Source: Aquitalea sp. LB_tupeE
Lineage (GTDB): Bacteria > Pseudomonadota > Gammaproteobacteria > Burkholderiales > Chromobacteriaceae
DNA: 38,571 bases
Reading direction: 5' to 3'
NCBI RefSeq assembly: GCF_013391415.1
Contig: NZ_JACAXB010000029.1
Coordinates: 1-38,571 of the forward strand
Shown here: piece by piece, positions 15,821 to 24,592 of the stretch
How positions within the stretch are numbered: the first letter of the stretch is position 1
How the letters are laid out: every line of letters starts with the position of its first letter
The notes under the pieces: model-generated
Database searches by the model: none
Told to the model about the DNA's origin: nothing
The model's input: only the letters and a program-made list of their open reading frames with translations
Program-made: the position numbers and the translations under genes

Positions 15821-18814
15821 ATGCGAAAACTAGTCTTGGCCATCAGCATGGCCTTTGGCGCACTGGCTGCCTCGGGGGAGGCTGCGCCGTTGTGGAAGAG
15901 CAAGGCCTACGATGCAGCCATCATCCAGGCCCGGCAAGGCAATACCCGGCCTGCGCTGCAAATGCTGGAGCAGGAGGCGGGCAAAGGCCCGCTGGCGGAA
16001 CCCTTGCTTAACGACTACATCACCTTGCTGTGCTGGGACCAGCAGTACGCCAAGGCCATCAAGGCAAGCCAGGGCAGGGAGGATCAGCTGCATGCCGATA
16101 CACTGCGCCTGTTGGCGGCCAATCTGCGCGGCCGCAAGGATTTTGCCAATGCCAGCCGCCTGTATGGCCTGGCCAGCGTACGTGGTGGCGATATCAGCAC
16201 CAGCATCCAGCAGGCCATGAGTACGGCAGAGGGCGGCGACATTACCCGGGCGCTGGACATGCTGAATCAGACCAATCCGCTGTCGCACGACGATGCACGG
16301 GAACTGACCCGGGCGCGGGCTTATGTACTGATGCTGCATGGCGATCAGGCCCGTGCGCTGGATTACATCCAGGACAATCTGCAGCGCTATCCGGCAGACC
16401 AGGTACTGATGGCCTTGAAGCAGGATGTGCTCACCCGGCTGGGATTGCCGGATCTGGATGCCAAAGGCGGTGCCGAACTGGGCGAGCAGGACAAACAGCA
16501 GATTCTGAAAGTCTCCACCATCGAGTTGCAAGGCGCTGGCGATTTCACCACTGAAACCTACAAGCGCCTGATTCCGGCTGCTTCCTTCTTCAATAACTAC
16601 GTTCTGCTGTTAAGCCAGAAAAACCATCTGAACAGCGCGCTGGACATTGCCGCGAAGAACCCCGCTTTGCTGACCCGCAAAACCCTGGCCGTGCTACAGC
16701 AAACCAGCGACAGCCAGGGCCAGCCGGCCCAGCGCGCGCAGGTGCGGCAGTGGATCAGCCAGTATTACGGCATTGACGGTGATGATGCCGGGACGCTGGT
16801 TGACAGCAGCGGAGCCGCCCCGGTCAGCCCCGAGCTGGCCGAAGTCCGTGCGCATGCCGATGCCTTGCGTCGTGAGGGCGCTTATGCGCAAGCACTGGTG
16901 TATCTGAGCCGCTGGCAGGCCCGCTATGCGGACGATCCGGTGCTCAATGCCCAGTACCGCAGCGTGCTGGCCAGCCTGCAAATGCTGGATGCCCAGCAAG
17001 CCTTGCTGAGCCGCCCGGCACTGCCGGGGCAGGACCCGCGCTGGTCGCTGGATCAGCAACGTGGCTTGCAAGCCATCGAATGGGCGCAGGTGCGGGCGGA
17101 TCTGGATGAAATCCGCGAGATGCAACACATGCTGGACCAGGCCCTGGAGCAAAATGCCCGCTGGCTGAACGCCCCCGGCCTCAGCCCGGCCATGCAGGCC
17201 AGAACCATTGATGTACGGCTGCAATTATTGCAGCGGCGCGGTCGGCCGGACGATGCCGTCCAGCTGTTCGAACAGCATCCGCAGCTGGCTTATACCGCCA
17301 GTGCCTATGGTGCGGTGGCAGCGTCTTATCTGGTATTGAAGCAGCCGGAGAAAGCGGCCGGACTCTTTGGCAAAGCACTGGACCAGGCACGACGCGGCGA
17401 CCCCAAGGCCGAGTGGCAAGTGGGCCTGGCCTATGCCCAGCTGGAATCGGGCCAGTACAAGGCTGCCAGCCATTCCATGAAAGATGCCTTGCGCACCACG
17501 CCGCGCAGCAGTGCCGACCCGCTGACCGGCAATCAGCGTTTCAACCCGGACTATCTGTCGCTGGCCTATCACCAGGCCATGATCACCGCCTTTCTGGGCG
17601 ATGTAAAAGGCGCGCAGCAGCAAATGGACAGCTTGCTGGACCAGGCACCGTTTGCCGCGCAAACCCGCATCGGCATGTCGCAGATTGCCCTGTTGCTGGA
17701 ATCGCCCACCACCACCAAGGCCATGCTCAAGCGCCTGGCGGTGGACGACGGCCCGGAGAAAAACTGGGACGTGATGGTGGGGCAGGTGGAGGCCGACCTG
17801 GCGCGGCAGGACTTCCAGCAGGCGCGGCGCTTGCTGGATGAACTGGAAACCATGCCGGTGGACTCGGCCGAAAGCCGACTCAAGCTGTCCGAACAGCAAG
17901 AGCAGTACCGCGCCCTGATGGGGCCGGAACTGGTAGTGGAGGCCGGGCACGACCTGGGCAGCAGCCAGGGCACCAGCATGCACAATGCCTATGACAGCCA
18001 GACCCGGCTGTACAGCGCCACCTATAACAACCTGCGCGTGTTTGCCCAGCACCAGTTCCAGACTGCCGACTTTACTTCTACCACCGGTGTAGGCACGGAC
18101 AAGGTGCGTTTTGAAACCGCAGGCCTGGGGCTGCAATACCGCAGCCAGTATGGAACAGGTGAAATCGGCGGCTTCAGCCAGCTGGATGGCCATGCCATGC
18201 AAGGCGGTTTTGCCGGGTTCGACTGGACGGTGAGCGACAACTGGATGCTGGGCCTGCGCTACGAGAAAAACAGTATGGCCACGCCACTGGAAGCCCGTCA
18301 GAGCGGGGTGTATGCCAATCGGCTGCTGGGCAAGGTGGAATACAAGCGTGACGACCTGACCACGGTGGAGTTTGAAGCGTCGCAAATGGACTTCACCGAC
18401 ACCAACCGTCGCCAGGGTTTTGCACTGACCGTGAACCAGACCCTGATCAAGGGGCCGATCTATCAGCTCAACGGCATTCTGGAAGCCAGCACCAATCATA
18501 ACGACGTGCTGGACACCGCCAACTACTACAGCCCGCACCGGGACCTGGATACCAGCCTCACCCTGATGAACGACATCACGCTATGGCGCTATTACGACAA
18601 CAGCTTCCATCAGCGCATCGGCATCAGCGGCGGCCGCTATTACGAAACGGCCTTCGGCAGCAAGAACACCTGGGCCTACACCATCGAACAAGTCTGGGAT
18701 TTCAAAAAAGGAGGGGAGATCCGCTACGGCTTCTCACGCTCCATGCACCCCTATGACGGGGTGTCGGACGGCAGCAACCGCATCTATCTCTTCCTGGACT
18801 GGAAAATCAAATGA
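15821..18814 (+). CDS. pgaA: Poly-beta-1,6-N-acetylglucosamine export porin PgaA
   Basis: The 997-aa outer-membrane protein has a signal peptide (MRKLVLAISMAFGALAASGEA). A long helical TPR-like periplasmic region spans about residues 30-690, rich in Ala, Leu and Gln repeats such as LNQTNPLSHDDARELTRARAY. A C-terminal beta-barrel from about 700 ends in IYLFLDWKIK with alternating hydrophobics. PgaA exports partly deacetylated PNAG across the outer membrane. It is longer than the E. coli protein (807 aa), mainly in the TPR part. The ATG at 15821 is chosen for the signal peptide; a GTG at 15791 is in frame. The stop overlaps the pgaB start (ATGA). Confidence 0.9.
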   Translation: MRKLVLAISMAFGALAASGEAAPLWKSKAYDAAIIQARQGNTRPALQMLEQEAGKGPLAEPLLNDYITLLCWDQQYAKAIKASQGREDQLHADTLRLLAANLRGRKDFANASRLYGLASVRGGDISTSIQQAMSTAEGGDITRALDMLNQTNPLSHDDARELTRARAYVLMLHGDQARALDYIQDNLQRYPADQVLMALKQDVLTRLGLPDLDAKGGAELGEQDKQQILKVSTIELQGAGDFTTETYKRLIPAASFFNNYVLLLSQKNHLNSALDIAAKNPALLTRKTLAVLQQTSDSQGQPAQRAQVRQWISQYYGIDGDDAGTLVDSSGAAPVSPELAEVRAHADALRREGAYAQALVYLSRWQARYADDPVLNAQYRSVLASLQMLDAQQALLSRPALPGQDPRWSLDQQRGLQAIEWAQVRADLDEIREMQHMLDQALEQNARWLNAPGLSPAMQARTIDVRLQLLQRRGRPDDAVQLFEQHPQLAYTASAYGAVAASYLVLKQPEKAAGLFGKALDQARRGDPKAEWQVGLAYAQLESGQYKAASHSMKDALRTTPRSSADPLTGNQRFNPDYLSLAYHQAMITAFLGDVKGAQQQMDSLLDQAPFAAQTRIGMSQIALLLESPTTTKAMLKRLAVDDGPEKNWDVMVGQVEADLARQDFQQARRLLDELETMPVDSAESRLKLSEQQEQYRALMGPELVVEAGHDLGSSQGTSMHNAYDSQTRLYSATYNNLRVFAQHQFQTADFTSTTGVGTDKVRFETAGLGLQYRSQYGTGEIGGFSQLDGHAMQGGFAGFDWTVSDNWMLGLRYEKNSMATPLEARQSGVYANRLLGKVEYKRDDLTTVEFEASQMDFTDTNRRQGFALTVNQTLIKGPIYQLNGILEASTNHNDVLDTANYYSPHRDLDTSLTLMNDITLWRYYDNSFHQRIGISGGRYYETAFGSKNTWAYTIEQVWDFKKGGEIRYGFSRSMHPYDGVSDGSNRIYLFLDWKIK

Positions 18815-20772
18815 AAAACCTGATCCGCATTCTGCTGCTGGTACTGGGCATGCTGTTGTCGCTGCATGTCCAGGCCAGCTCCGCCACTTCGAAACTGATC
18901 ATCTTGTGCTACCACGAAGTGGCCGAAGATGCCCTGTCGCTGTCCGACCCGTATGCGGTGGATGTGCAGCTGTTATCCAAACAACTAGCCTGGATGAAAG
19001 GACAGGGTTATCACTTTGTCAGCGTGGATGACATTCTGGCCGACCGCAACGGCAAGCGCCCTTTGCCGGAAAAGGCCGTGCTACTGAGCTTTGACGATGG
19101 TTACCAGAGCATGTACAGCAAGGTGTTTCCCATCCTCAAGCAGTTCAAGGCACCGGCCGTGGTGGCGCTGGTGGGCTCCTGGCTGGTACCGCGTGACGAC
19201 CAGGAAGTGCAATACGGTGACATCTGGGTGCCACGCAGCCGTTTTCTGAGCTGGGATGAAATCAAGGAAATGAAAGCCAGCGGGCTGATTGAAATTGCCA
19301 GCCATTCCTATGCCATGCACAAGGGGGTGATGGCCAATCCGCAAGGCGGCTCCGAACCGGCTTATACCAGCCCCAGCTGGAGTGAGGGCAAGTACGAAAG
19401 CTACGACGCCTACCTGGCCCGTGCTGCCGCCGACATGAAAAAGAACAGCGACTATCTGGCGGAAAAACTGGGTGAACGCCCGCGGGTGATGGTGTGGCCT
19501 TATGGTGCTTATAACTTCCGGGTGACCAAGTTGGCCGGTGAACTGGGCATGCCCGTCACCATGAGCCTGGACGATGGCATCAACACCGGCAAAACCCCGC
19601 TGGAAGCCATGCGCCGTGTGCTGATGGACGCCCGTACCAAGATTCCGGAACTGGCCTTCCAGTTTCACCAGCTGGAAAAGTTTCCCGACGGTGTGCGCCC
19701 GGAATCCAGCCGCATCATGCATGTGGACCTGGACTACATCTACGACCCGGACCCGGCCCAGCAGAACCGTAACATCGACGCCCTGCTCGATAGGGTCAAG
19801 GCCATGGGCGTGAGCACCGTCTACCTGCAAGCCTTTGCCGACCCAAAAGGCAGTGGCGAGGCCGAGGCGCTGTATTTTCCCAACCGTTACCTGCCCATGC
19901 GCGCCGACCTGTTCAACCGCGTGGCCTGGTCGCTGGACACCCGTTGCGACGTGAAAGTGTATGCCTGGATGCCGCTGCTGGCGTTCAAGCTGCCTGACAG
20001 CAACCCGGTTTCCTCCAAGCTGGTGCTGGCTGCCTCGCGTGACGGTTCGCCGCCGCAGGTCAAAGGCTATCGCCGCCTGTCACCGTATTCGGCCGAAGCC
20101 CGCGCCACTATTCGTGGCATCTACGAAGACCTGGCCCGTGGCGCGCACTTCCATGGTCTGCTGTTCCATGACGATGCCACCTTGTCTGATGATGAGGACG
20201 TCAGTGCCGACGCCCAGGCTTGGTATCAGAAGCAGGGCCTGCCGCTCAACCCGTCCGAGGCCCGCAAGGACCCGGCCACCCTGGCACGCTGGACCAGCGA
20301 AAAAATCAAGCGGCTGGACGACTTCAGCCTGGAGCTGGCCGACATCGTGAAAATTTACGAACCGGCACTCAAGGTCGCGCGTAATTACTACGCTCCGGTG
20401 GTGCTCAACCCGGCCTCGGAAACCTGGTTTGCCCAGTCCTACCGCAGTGGTTTGCAGAATTACGACTACGTGGCGGTGATGGCCATGCCTTATATGGAAA
20501 AGGCCGACCAGCCCAAGCAATGGATGCAGACCCTGCTCAACGACGTCAAGGATATTCCGGGCGCGCTGGATAAAACCGTGTTCGAACTGCAAGCCACCAA
20601 CTGGCGGACCAATCAGCCAGTACCGACTGAAGAACTGGTCGATACGGTGAATACCCTGCACGAACAAGGCGCGCGCCACTTTGCCTACTACCCGGACGAT
20701 CAGTTCAAGGACCAGCCCAAGCTGTCGGTCATCCGGCGGGTGTTTTCCATGAAATCCAATCCGGCTGAATAA
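18811..20772 (+). CDS. pgaB: Poly-beta-1,6-N-acetylglucosamine N-deacetylase PgaB
   Basis: The 653-aa protein has two domains. The N-terminal polysaccharide deacetylase (CE4) carries FDDG at 94-97 (D95, D96) and HSYAMH with metal ligands H165 and H170. A C-terminal glycoside hydrolase-like domain from about 310 opens with RIMHVDLDYIYDPDPAQQ. PgaB removes acetyl groups from some residues of periplasmic PNAG so that it can leave through PgaA. The signal peptide ends VQA-SS and has no lipobox Cys, so unlike E. coli PgaB it appears to be a soluble periplasmic protein. It overlaps pgaA by 4 bases. Confidence 0.95.
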   Translation: MKNLIRILLLVLGMLLSLHVQASSATSKLIILCYHEVAEDALSLSDPYAVDVQLLSKQLAWMKGQGYHFVSVDDILADRNGKRPLPEKAVLLSFDDGYQSMYSKVFPILKQFKAPAVVALVGSWLVPRDDQEVQYGDIWVPRSRFLSWDEIKEMKASGLIEIASHSYAMHKGVMANPQGGSEPAYTSPSWSEGKYESYDAYLARAAADMKKNSDYLAEKLGERPRVMVWPYGAYNFRVTKLAGELGMPVTMSLDDGINTGKTPLEAMRRVLMDARTKIPELAFQFHQLEKFPDGVRPESSRIMHVDLDYIYDPDPAQQNRNIDALLDRVKAMGVSTVYLQAFADPKGSGEAEALYFPNRYLPMRADLFNRVAWSLDTRCDVKVYAWMPLLAFKLPDSNPVSSKLVLAASRDGSPPQVKGYRRLSPYSAEARATIRGIYEDLARGAHFHGLLFHDDATLSDDEDVSADAQAWYQKQGLPLNPSEARKDPATLARWTSEKIKRLDDFSLELADIVKIYEPALKVARNYYAPVVLNPASETWFAQSYRSGLQNYDYVAVMAMPYMEKADQPKQWMQTLLNDVKDIPGALDKTVFELQATNWRTNQPVPTEELVDTVNTLHEQGARHFAYYPDDQFKDQPKLSVIRRVFSMKSNPAE

Positions 20773-20784
20773 CAGGAGACCACG

Positions 20785-22038
20785 ATGAGCACGCTGATTG
20801 CAGTGATTCTGGCCTTCGCCTTCTACTACCCGCTGTTCATGGCCTGGTTGTGGATGCAGGGGGCGGTGTTCTACTACTGGCATTACGAGCGCAAGGACCC
20901 GCCGGTTTCCCAGCCGCCGGCTCTGGATTACCCGCCCATTTCGGTCATCGTTCCTTGCTACAACGAGGGGCAGAATGCGCGGGAAACCATTGGTGCGGCA
21001 CTGGCGCTGGACTATCCGGATTTCGAAGTCATTGCCGTCAACGACGGCAGCACCGACGACACCGGCAGCATCCTGAACGAACTGGCGGCCAGCAACCCGC
21101 GCCTGAGGGTGATTCACCAGTCACCCAACCAGGGCAAGGCGGTAGGGCTGAATACCGCACTGGCTTTCTCGCGCAACGAATACCTGCTGTGCATTGACGG
21201 CGATGCGGTGCTGGACCCGTACTCCGCCAAATGGCTGCTGCGGCATTTCATCAGCTCCCCGCGCGTGGCTGCGGTTACCGGCAATCCGCGTATCCGTAAC
21301 CGCACCACGCTCTTGGGGCGGCTGCAAGTGGGCGAATTCACCGCCATCATCGGCCTGATCAAGCGCGCCCAGCGTGCCTATGGCCGCTTGTTTACCGTGT
21401 CGGGGGTTATCACCGCTTTCCGCAAATCCGCAGTGATCGAAGCGGGCATGTGGAGCGAAGACATGCTGACCGAGGACATCGACATCAGCTGGAAGCTGCA
21501 ACACAAACACTGGGCGGTGCGCTTCGAACCGCATGCGCTGGTGTGGATCCTGATGCCGGAAACCCTCAAGGGTCTGTTCAAGCAGCGGGTGCGCTGGGCC
21601 AAGGGCGGTACCCAGGCGCTGATGCGCAATGCCTGGGTGTTCACCAGCTGGCGGCACCGTTACATGTGGCCCATCTACCTGGAGTATTTCCTCAGCGTGG
21701 TGTGGTCGTACAGCATGGCCTTCGTCATTTGCTACTGGCTGGCGTCGCTGATCTTGCCCGGCATGCTGCAACCCATCTCCAGCCCCTTCCTGCCCGGCTG
21801 GTACGGCCTGCTGCTGGGCTATACCTGCCTGACCCAGTTTGCCGTGAGCAAGGCCATCGACAGCCAGTATGACAAAGGGCTGGGCAGGAATTATTACTGG
21901 ATGATCTGGTATCCGCTGGCGTACTGGTTACTGAATGTCGTGACCTCGGTGTACGCCTTTCCGCAAGCTGTCATCAGAAAGAAAGGGACCCGGGCCCGCT
22001 GGACCAGTCCCGATCGGGGAGTTCATTATGGAAAATAG
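20785..22038 (+). CDS. pgaC: Poly-beta-1,6-N-acetylglucosamine synthase PgaC
   Basis: This is a 417-aa inner-membrane family-2 glycosyltransferase that polymerises UDP-GlcNAc and passes the chain to the periplasm. It has an N-terminal span (TLIAVILAFAFYYPLFMAWLW). The catalytic domain carries VNDGSTDD, DGDAVLD (DxD), the acceptor-base motif TEDIDISW and QRVRWAKGG (QxxRW). Further spans follow after about residue 300. AGGAG stands before the ATG, 12 bases after pgaB. It overlaps pgaD by 11 bases. PgaC works with PgaD and is activated by c-di-GMP in E. coli. Confidence 0.96.
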   Translation: MSTLIAVILAFAFYYPLFMAWLWMQGAVFYYWHYERKDPPVSQPPALDYPPISVIVPCYNEGQNARETIGAALALDYPDFEVIAVNDGSTDDTGSILNELAASNPRLRVIHQSPNQGKAVGLNTALAFSRNEYLLCIDGDAVLDPYSAKWLLRHFISSPRVAAVTGNPRIRNRTTLLGRLQVGEFTAIIGLIKRAQRAYGRLFTVSGVITAFRKSAVIEAGMWSEDMLTEDIDISWKLQHKHWAVRFEPHALVWILMPETLKGLFKQRVRWAKGGTQALMRNAWVFTSWRHRYMWPIYLEYFLSVVWSYSMAFVICYWLASLILPGMLQPISSPFLPGWYGLLLGYTCLTQFAVSKAIDSQYDKGLGRNYYWMIWYPLAYWLLNVVTSVYAFPQAVIRKKGTRARWTSPDRGVHYGK

Positions 22039-22471
22039 TGCCGACCAACTGATTATCGAAGCGCCGCACCTGCTGTCGCCACCGCAGCGCTTCTTGTCCT
22101 GGTTTCTCACCACGCTGGGCTGGGTAGCCTGGTGCTATCTGTGGCTGCCGGCATGCCAGTGGTGCGCTGACGTATTACAGTCCGGAGGCATATTCGATTC
22201 CGCCCGCAGCAGTGGCGAGCTGGTCACGCTGGGTATCTATACGCTGATTGGCGTCACGCTGGGTACCGCCCTGGTGGTATGGGCCATGTCCAGTTACTAC
22301 AAGTACAAGGGGGTGGACCGTCGCAAGCCGCGCGGTAATGCCAGACCGCAAGATGTCGCCCGGCAGCTGGGCATTCCGCTGAATGTATTGCATGAAGGAC
22401 AAGGCCGGCAGGTCATGGTGGTACATCATCTGACAGATGGCGGCATTGCCCGCGTGGAAGCCCTGGGCTGA
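22028..22471 (+). CDS. pgaD: PNAG synthesis accessory protein PgaD
   Basis: The 147-aa protein has two membrane spans (LTTLGWVAWCYLWLPACQW and LGIYTLIGVTLGTALVVWAM). The YYKYKGVDRRKPR segment that follows is typical of PgaD. It partners PgaC in the inner membrane, and together they form the c-di-GMP-responsive synthase. It is the last gene of the operon and is followed by a terminator. The start is inside the pgaC end, with GGGGAG upstream. Confidence 0.93.
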   Translation: MENSADQLIIEAPHLLSPPQRFLSWFLTTLGWVAWCYLWLPACQWCADVLQSGGIFDSARSSGELVTLGIYTLIGVTLGTALVVWAMSSYYKYKGVDRRKPRGNARPQDVARQLGIPLNVLHEGQGRQVMVVHHLTDGGIARVEALG

Positions 22472-22492
22472 TTGCTTTTCCTGTCTATCTGC

Positions 22493-22526
22493 AACCCCGT
22501 CAGGCCCGGCAAGGGCGGGGTTTTTT
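22493..22526 (+). terminator. Terminator of pgaABCD
   Basis: The stem AACCCCG / CGGGGTT (22493-22499 with 22516-22522) is followed by a run of six Ts (22521-22526). Confidence 0.85.
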
Positions 22527-22605
22527 GATGACAGCGCGGGCTTGCTGATGCCACACGCGCTGTCGCATGGCATCATATGACATTCACCATGACCGGACTC
22601 CCACC

Positions 22606-23097
22606 ATGTTTGCCCATGCTTTTGCTTACAAACAGTGGGCCGACCAGCGCACGCTGCAGGCCGTCGCCACACTGGATGCCACGGCGCAGTCCGCTGCGCT
22701 GGCTTTTGTCTGCCAGCAGCTCAACCACATGCTGATAGTGGAAGAGCTGTTCCGCGCCCGCTTGCTGGGCCTGCCCGCGCCGCATGCCGCCACCAATACC
22801 GTGTCACTCCCTGCACTGGACGAACTACAAAGCCGTCTGCATGCGTCGGACAACTGGTTTGCTGACTATGCCACAACACTGGCACCCGCCAGCCGTGACG
22901 AAATCATCCGTTTTGTGTTTGCCGATGGCCAGGCCGGCAGCATGAGCCGGGAGGAAATCCTGTTTCACATCATTAATCACGGCACCTACCACCGTGGTGC
23001 CATTGGCCATGCACTGGAGCAGGCCGGGGCAGCGCGTCCGGCGGATACCTATACACTCTACATCCATGCGGCCGAACCCCAGCGCCGCGGGGATTGA
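22606..23097 (+). CDS. DinB-family metal-binding hydrolase-like protein
   Basis: This is a 163-aa four-helix protein of the DinB/YfiT type. The probable metal triad is H41 (QLNHMLIVEELF), H125 and H129 (HIINHGTYHRG). Some family members are thiol-dependent S-transferases, but the substrate here cannot be told. The ATG at 22606 (MFAHAFAYKQWADQR) matches the usual N-terminus; an in-frame ATG at 22567 would add 13 unlike residues. It is on the same strand as pga but separated from it by the terminator, and it converges on hoxC. In the 55-base gap to hoxC a GCCAC/GTGGC hairpin (23113-23135) has no T tract. Confidence 0.88.
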   Translation: MFAHAFAYKQWADQRTLQAVATLDATAQSAALAFVCQQLNHMLIVEELFRARLLGLPAPHAATNTVSLPALDELQSRLHASDNWFADYATTLAPASRDEIIRFVFADGQAGSMSREEILFHIINHGTYHRGAIGHALEQAGAARPADTYTLYIHAAEPQRRGD

Positions 23098-23152
23098 AGC
23101 GTATTGGCGTGGCTGCGCCACCCGCGTGGCAGCAGGGTTTGTCTGCTGACCC

Positions 23153-24592
23153 TTAGTGCGTGGTGCACACCTGACAGGGGTCGAAACTGCGCACGATGTG
23201 CTGTACCTGCAAGGCTTGCGGGTCGCTGGCTTCCACCCCTTCCAGTGCTTTTTCCAGTGGACCGGGCAGGCCCTGGCTGTCGCGCGGCGAGAAATTCCAT
23301 GTGGTCGGGGCGATGATCTGGTAACGGCTGATGCGCCCGGCATCCACGGCCACCCAATGCCCCAGCATGCCGCGTGCCGCCTCGGTCAGGCCGATGGCTT
23401 GGCTGTGTTGTGGCTGGGTGGGGGTGGCCAGCTGGAATACGTCATCCAGTTGCAGTGCGGCCAGCCCTTGCTCCATCTGCGGCACGATGCGCGCCACTTC
23501 GGTGAGGCGTGCTACCACCCGGCTCAGTACATTGCCACCATGCGCTTGCACTAATGACTGCAACAGCGACTCGCCACGCAGCAGGCCACGCGCCAGTGCG
23601 CCGGTTTCGGCGGCGGTACCGGCAATGCGTGGCGCTTTGCTCCAGCTATACCCTTCGGCCTTGTCCGGCAATGGCACCGTGTCGGTGTGCAATGGCGTGG
23701 ATGGGCCTTCGCCAGCGAGCCAGCTGCTGTGGTTGTCTTCGCTGATGTCGTCCAGCGCCAGCGGCTGGCGGCTACCATCCTGCCATAGTCCTGCCGGGCT
23801 CCAGCAGCCATCAGGGGCGGTGTAGGCATCGGCGGCAATAAAACGGTCGTAGCTGCGGCCCAGCGTGTGCAGTTGCAAGCTGTCAGCAATGTTGAGGAAG
23901 CAGGTGAAGTCAGACTTTGGCGCTTGTGCGCGATAGTGGGCCAGCGCCGCGGGGGAATCCAGCGCGGCAATGGCTTCCAGCGGCAGACCGAAGGTGTGCT
24001 GTTCCAGATAACGGCGGAAGCTGCGCAGCCATTGCTGCAAGCGCACTCGTTCGGCCGCGCTCACCACCTTGGTGACACCGCCTGGTTGCAGGCACAGCGT
24101 GTGCGGCCAGTGGCCGGCCAGGCTGCCCATGAAACGCATCAGGATGGCGCGTGCCTCCAGCATGGGGGCGACGGCGCTGCCGCGCTGGGCCTGGAAACGG
24201 CTGAGCACTTCTGCATGCCAGGGTTGGGACTGGTAGTCGGTGCGGGCGAAGTCCGGCATGAAAAACAGGTAGAAATGGCTGAGGTGGTCGGCCACGTTTT
24301 CCACTGCGTGGATCAGGTTGCGCACATGCAGGCCGTTAGGCGGCGGGCTGATGCCATACAGGGCTGACAGTGCATTGGCTGCTGCCACCGATTGCGATAC
24401 CGAACAGATGCCGCAGATGCGCGGCACGATGGCCAGCGCATCCAGCGGCTCGCGGCCCAGCAATATCCGTTCGAAACCGCGAAACAGCGGCGCGGTGACA
24501 CGGGCGGCACTGACCTTGCCATCGGCAAAGTCCAGCGTGATGTTCAGATCGCCCTCGACACGGTTGAAGGGGCCAAGAATGCGGCGGCTCAT
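23153..24592 (-). CDS. hoxC: Regulatory (H2-sensing) [NiFe]-hydrogenase large subunit HoxC/HupV
   Basis: The 479-aa large subunit has both active-site Cys pairs: C60 and C63 in RICGIC, C473 and C476 in DPCQVC. Two features set it apart from energy-yielding enzymes. The chain stops at the His after the last Cys pair (CTTH, H479), so there is no C-terminal extension for a maturation protease to cut. The position normally His in RxCGxCxxxH is Gln (Q67). Both are known in regulatory hydrogenases that detect H2 and signal to HoxJ. The start overlaps the hoxB stop by four bases (ATGA). The expected next gene, hoxJ, is displaced by the pga-dinB segment. Confidence 0.93.
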   Translation of the reverse strand: MSRRILGPFNRVEGDLNITLDFADGKVSAARVTAPLFRGFERILLGREPLDALAIVPRICGICSVSQSVAAANALSALYGISPPPNGLHVRNLIHAVENVADHLSHFYLFFMPDFARTDYQSQPWHAEVLSRFQAQRGSAVAPMLEARAILMRFMGSLAGHWPHTLCLQPGGVTKVVSAAERVRLQQWLRSFRRYLEQHTFGLPLEAIAALDSPAALAHYRAQAPKSDFTCFLNIADSLQLHTLGRSYDRFIAADAYTAPDGCWSPAGLWQDGSRQPLALDDISEDNHSSWLAGEGPSTPLHTDTVPLPDKAEGYSWSKAPRIAGTAAETGALARGLLRGESLLQSLVQAHGGNVLSRVVARLTEVARIVPQMEQGLAALQLDDVFQLATPTQPQHSQAIGLTEAARGMLGHWVAVDAGRISRYQIIAPTTWNFSPRDSQGLPGPLEKALEGVEASDPQALQVQHIVRSFDPCQVCTTH

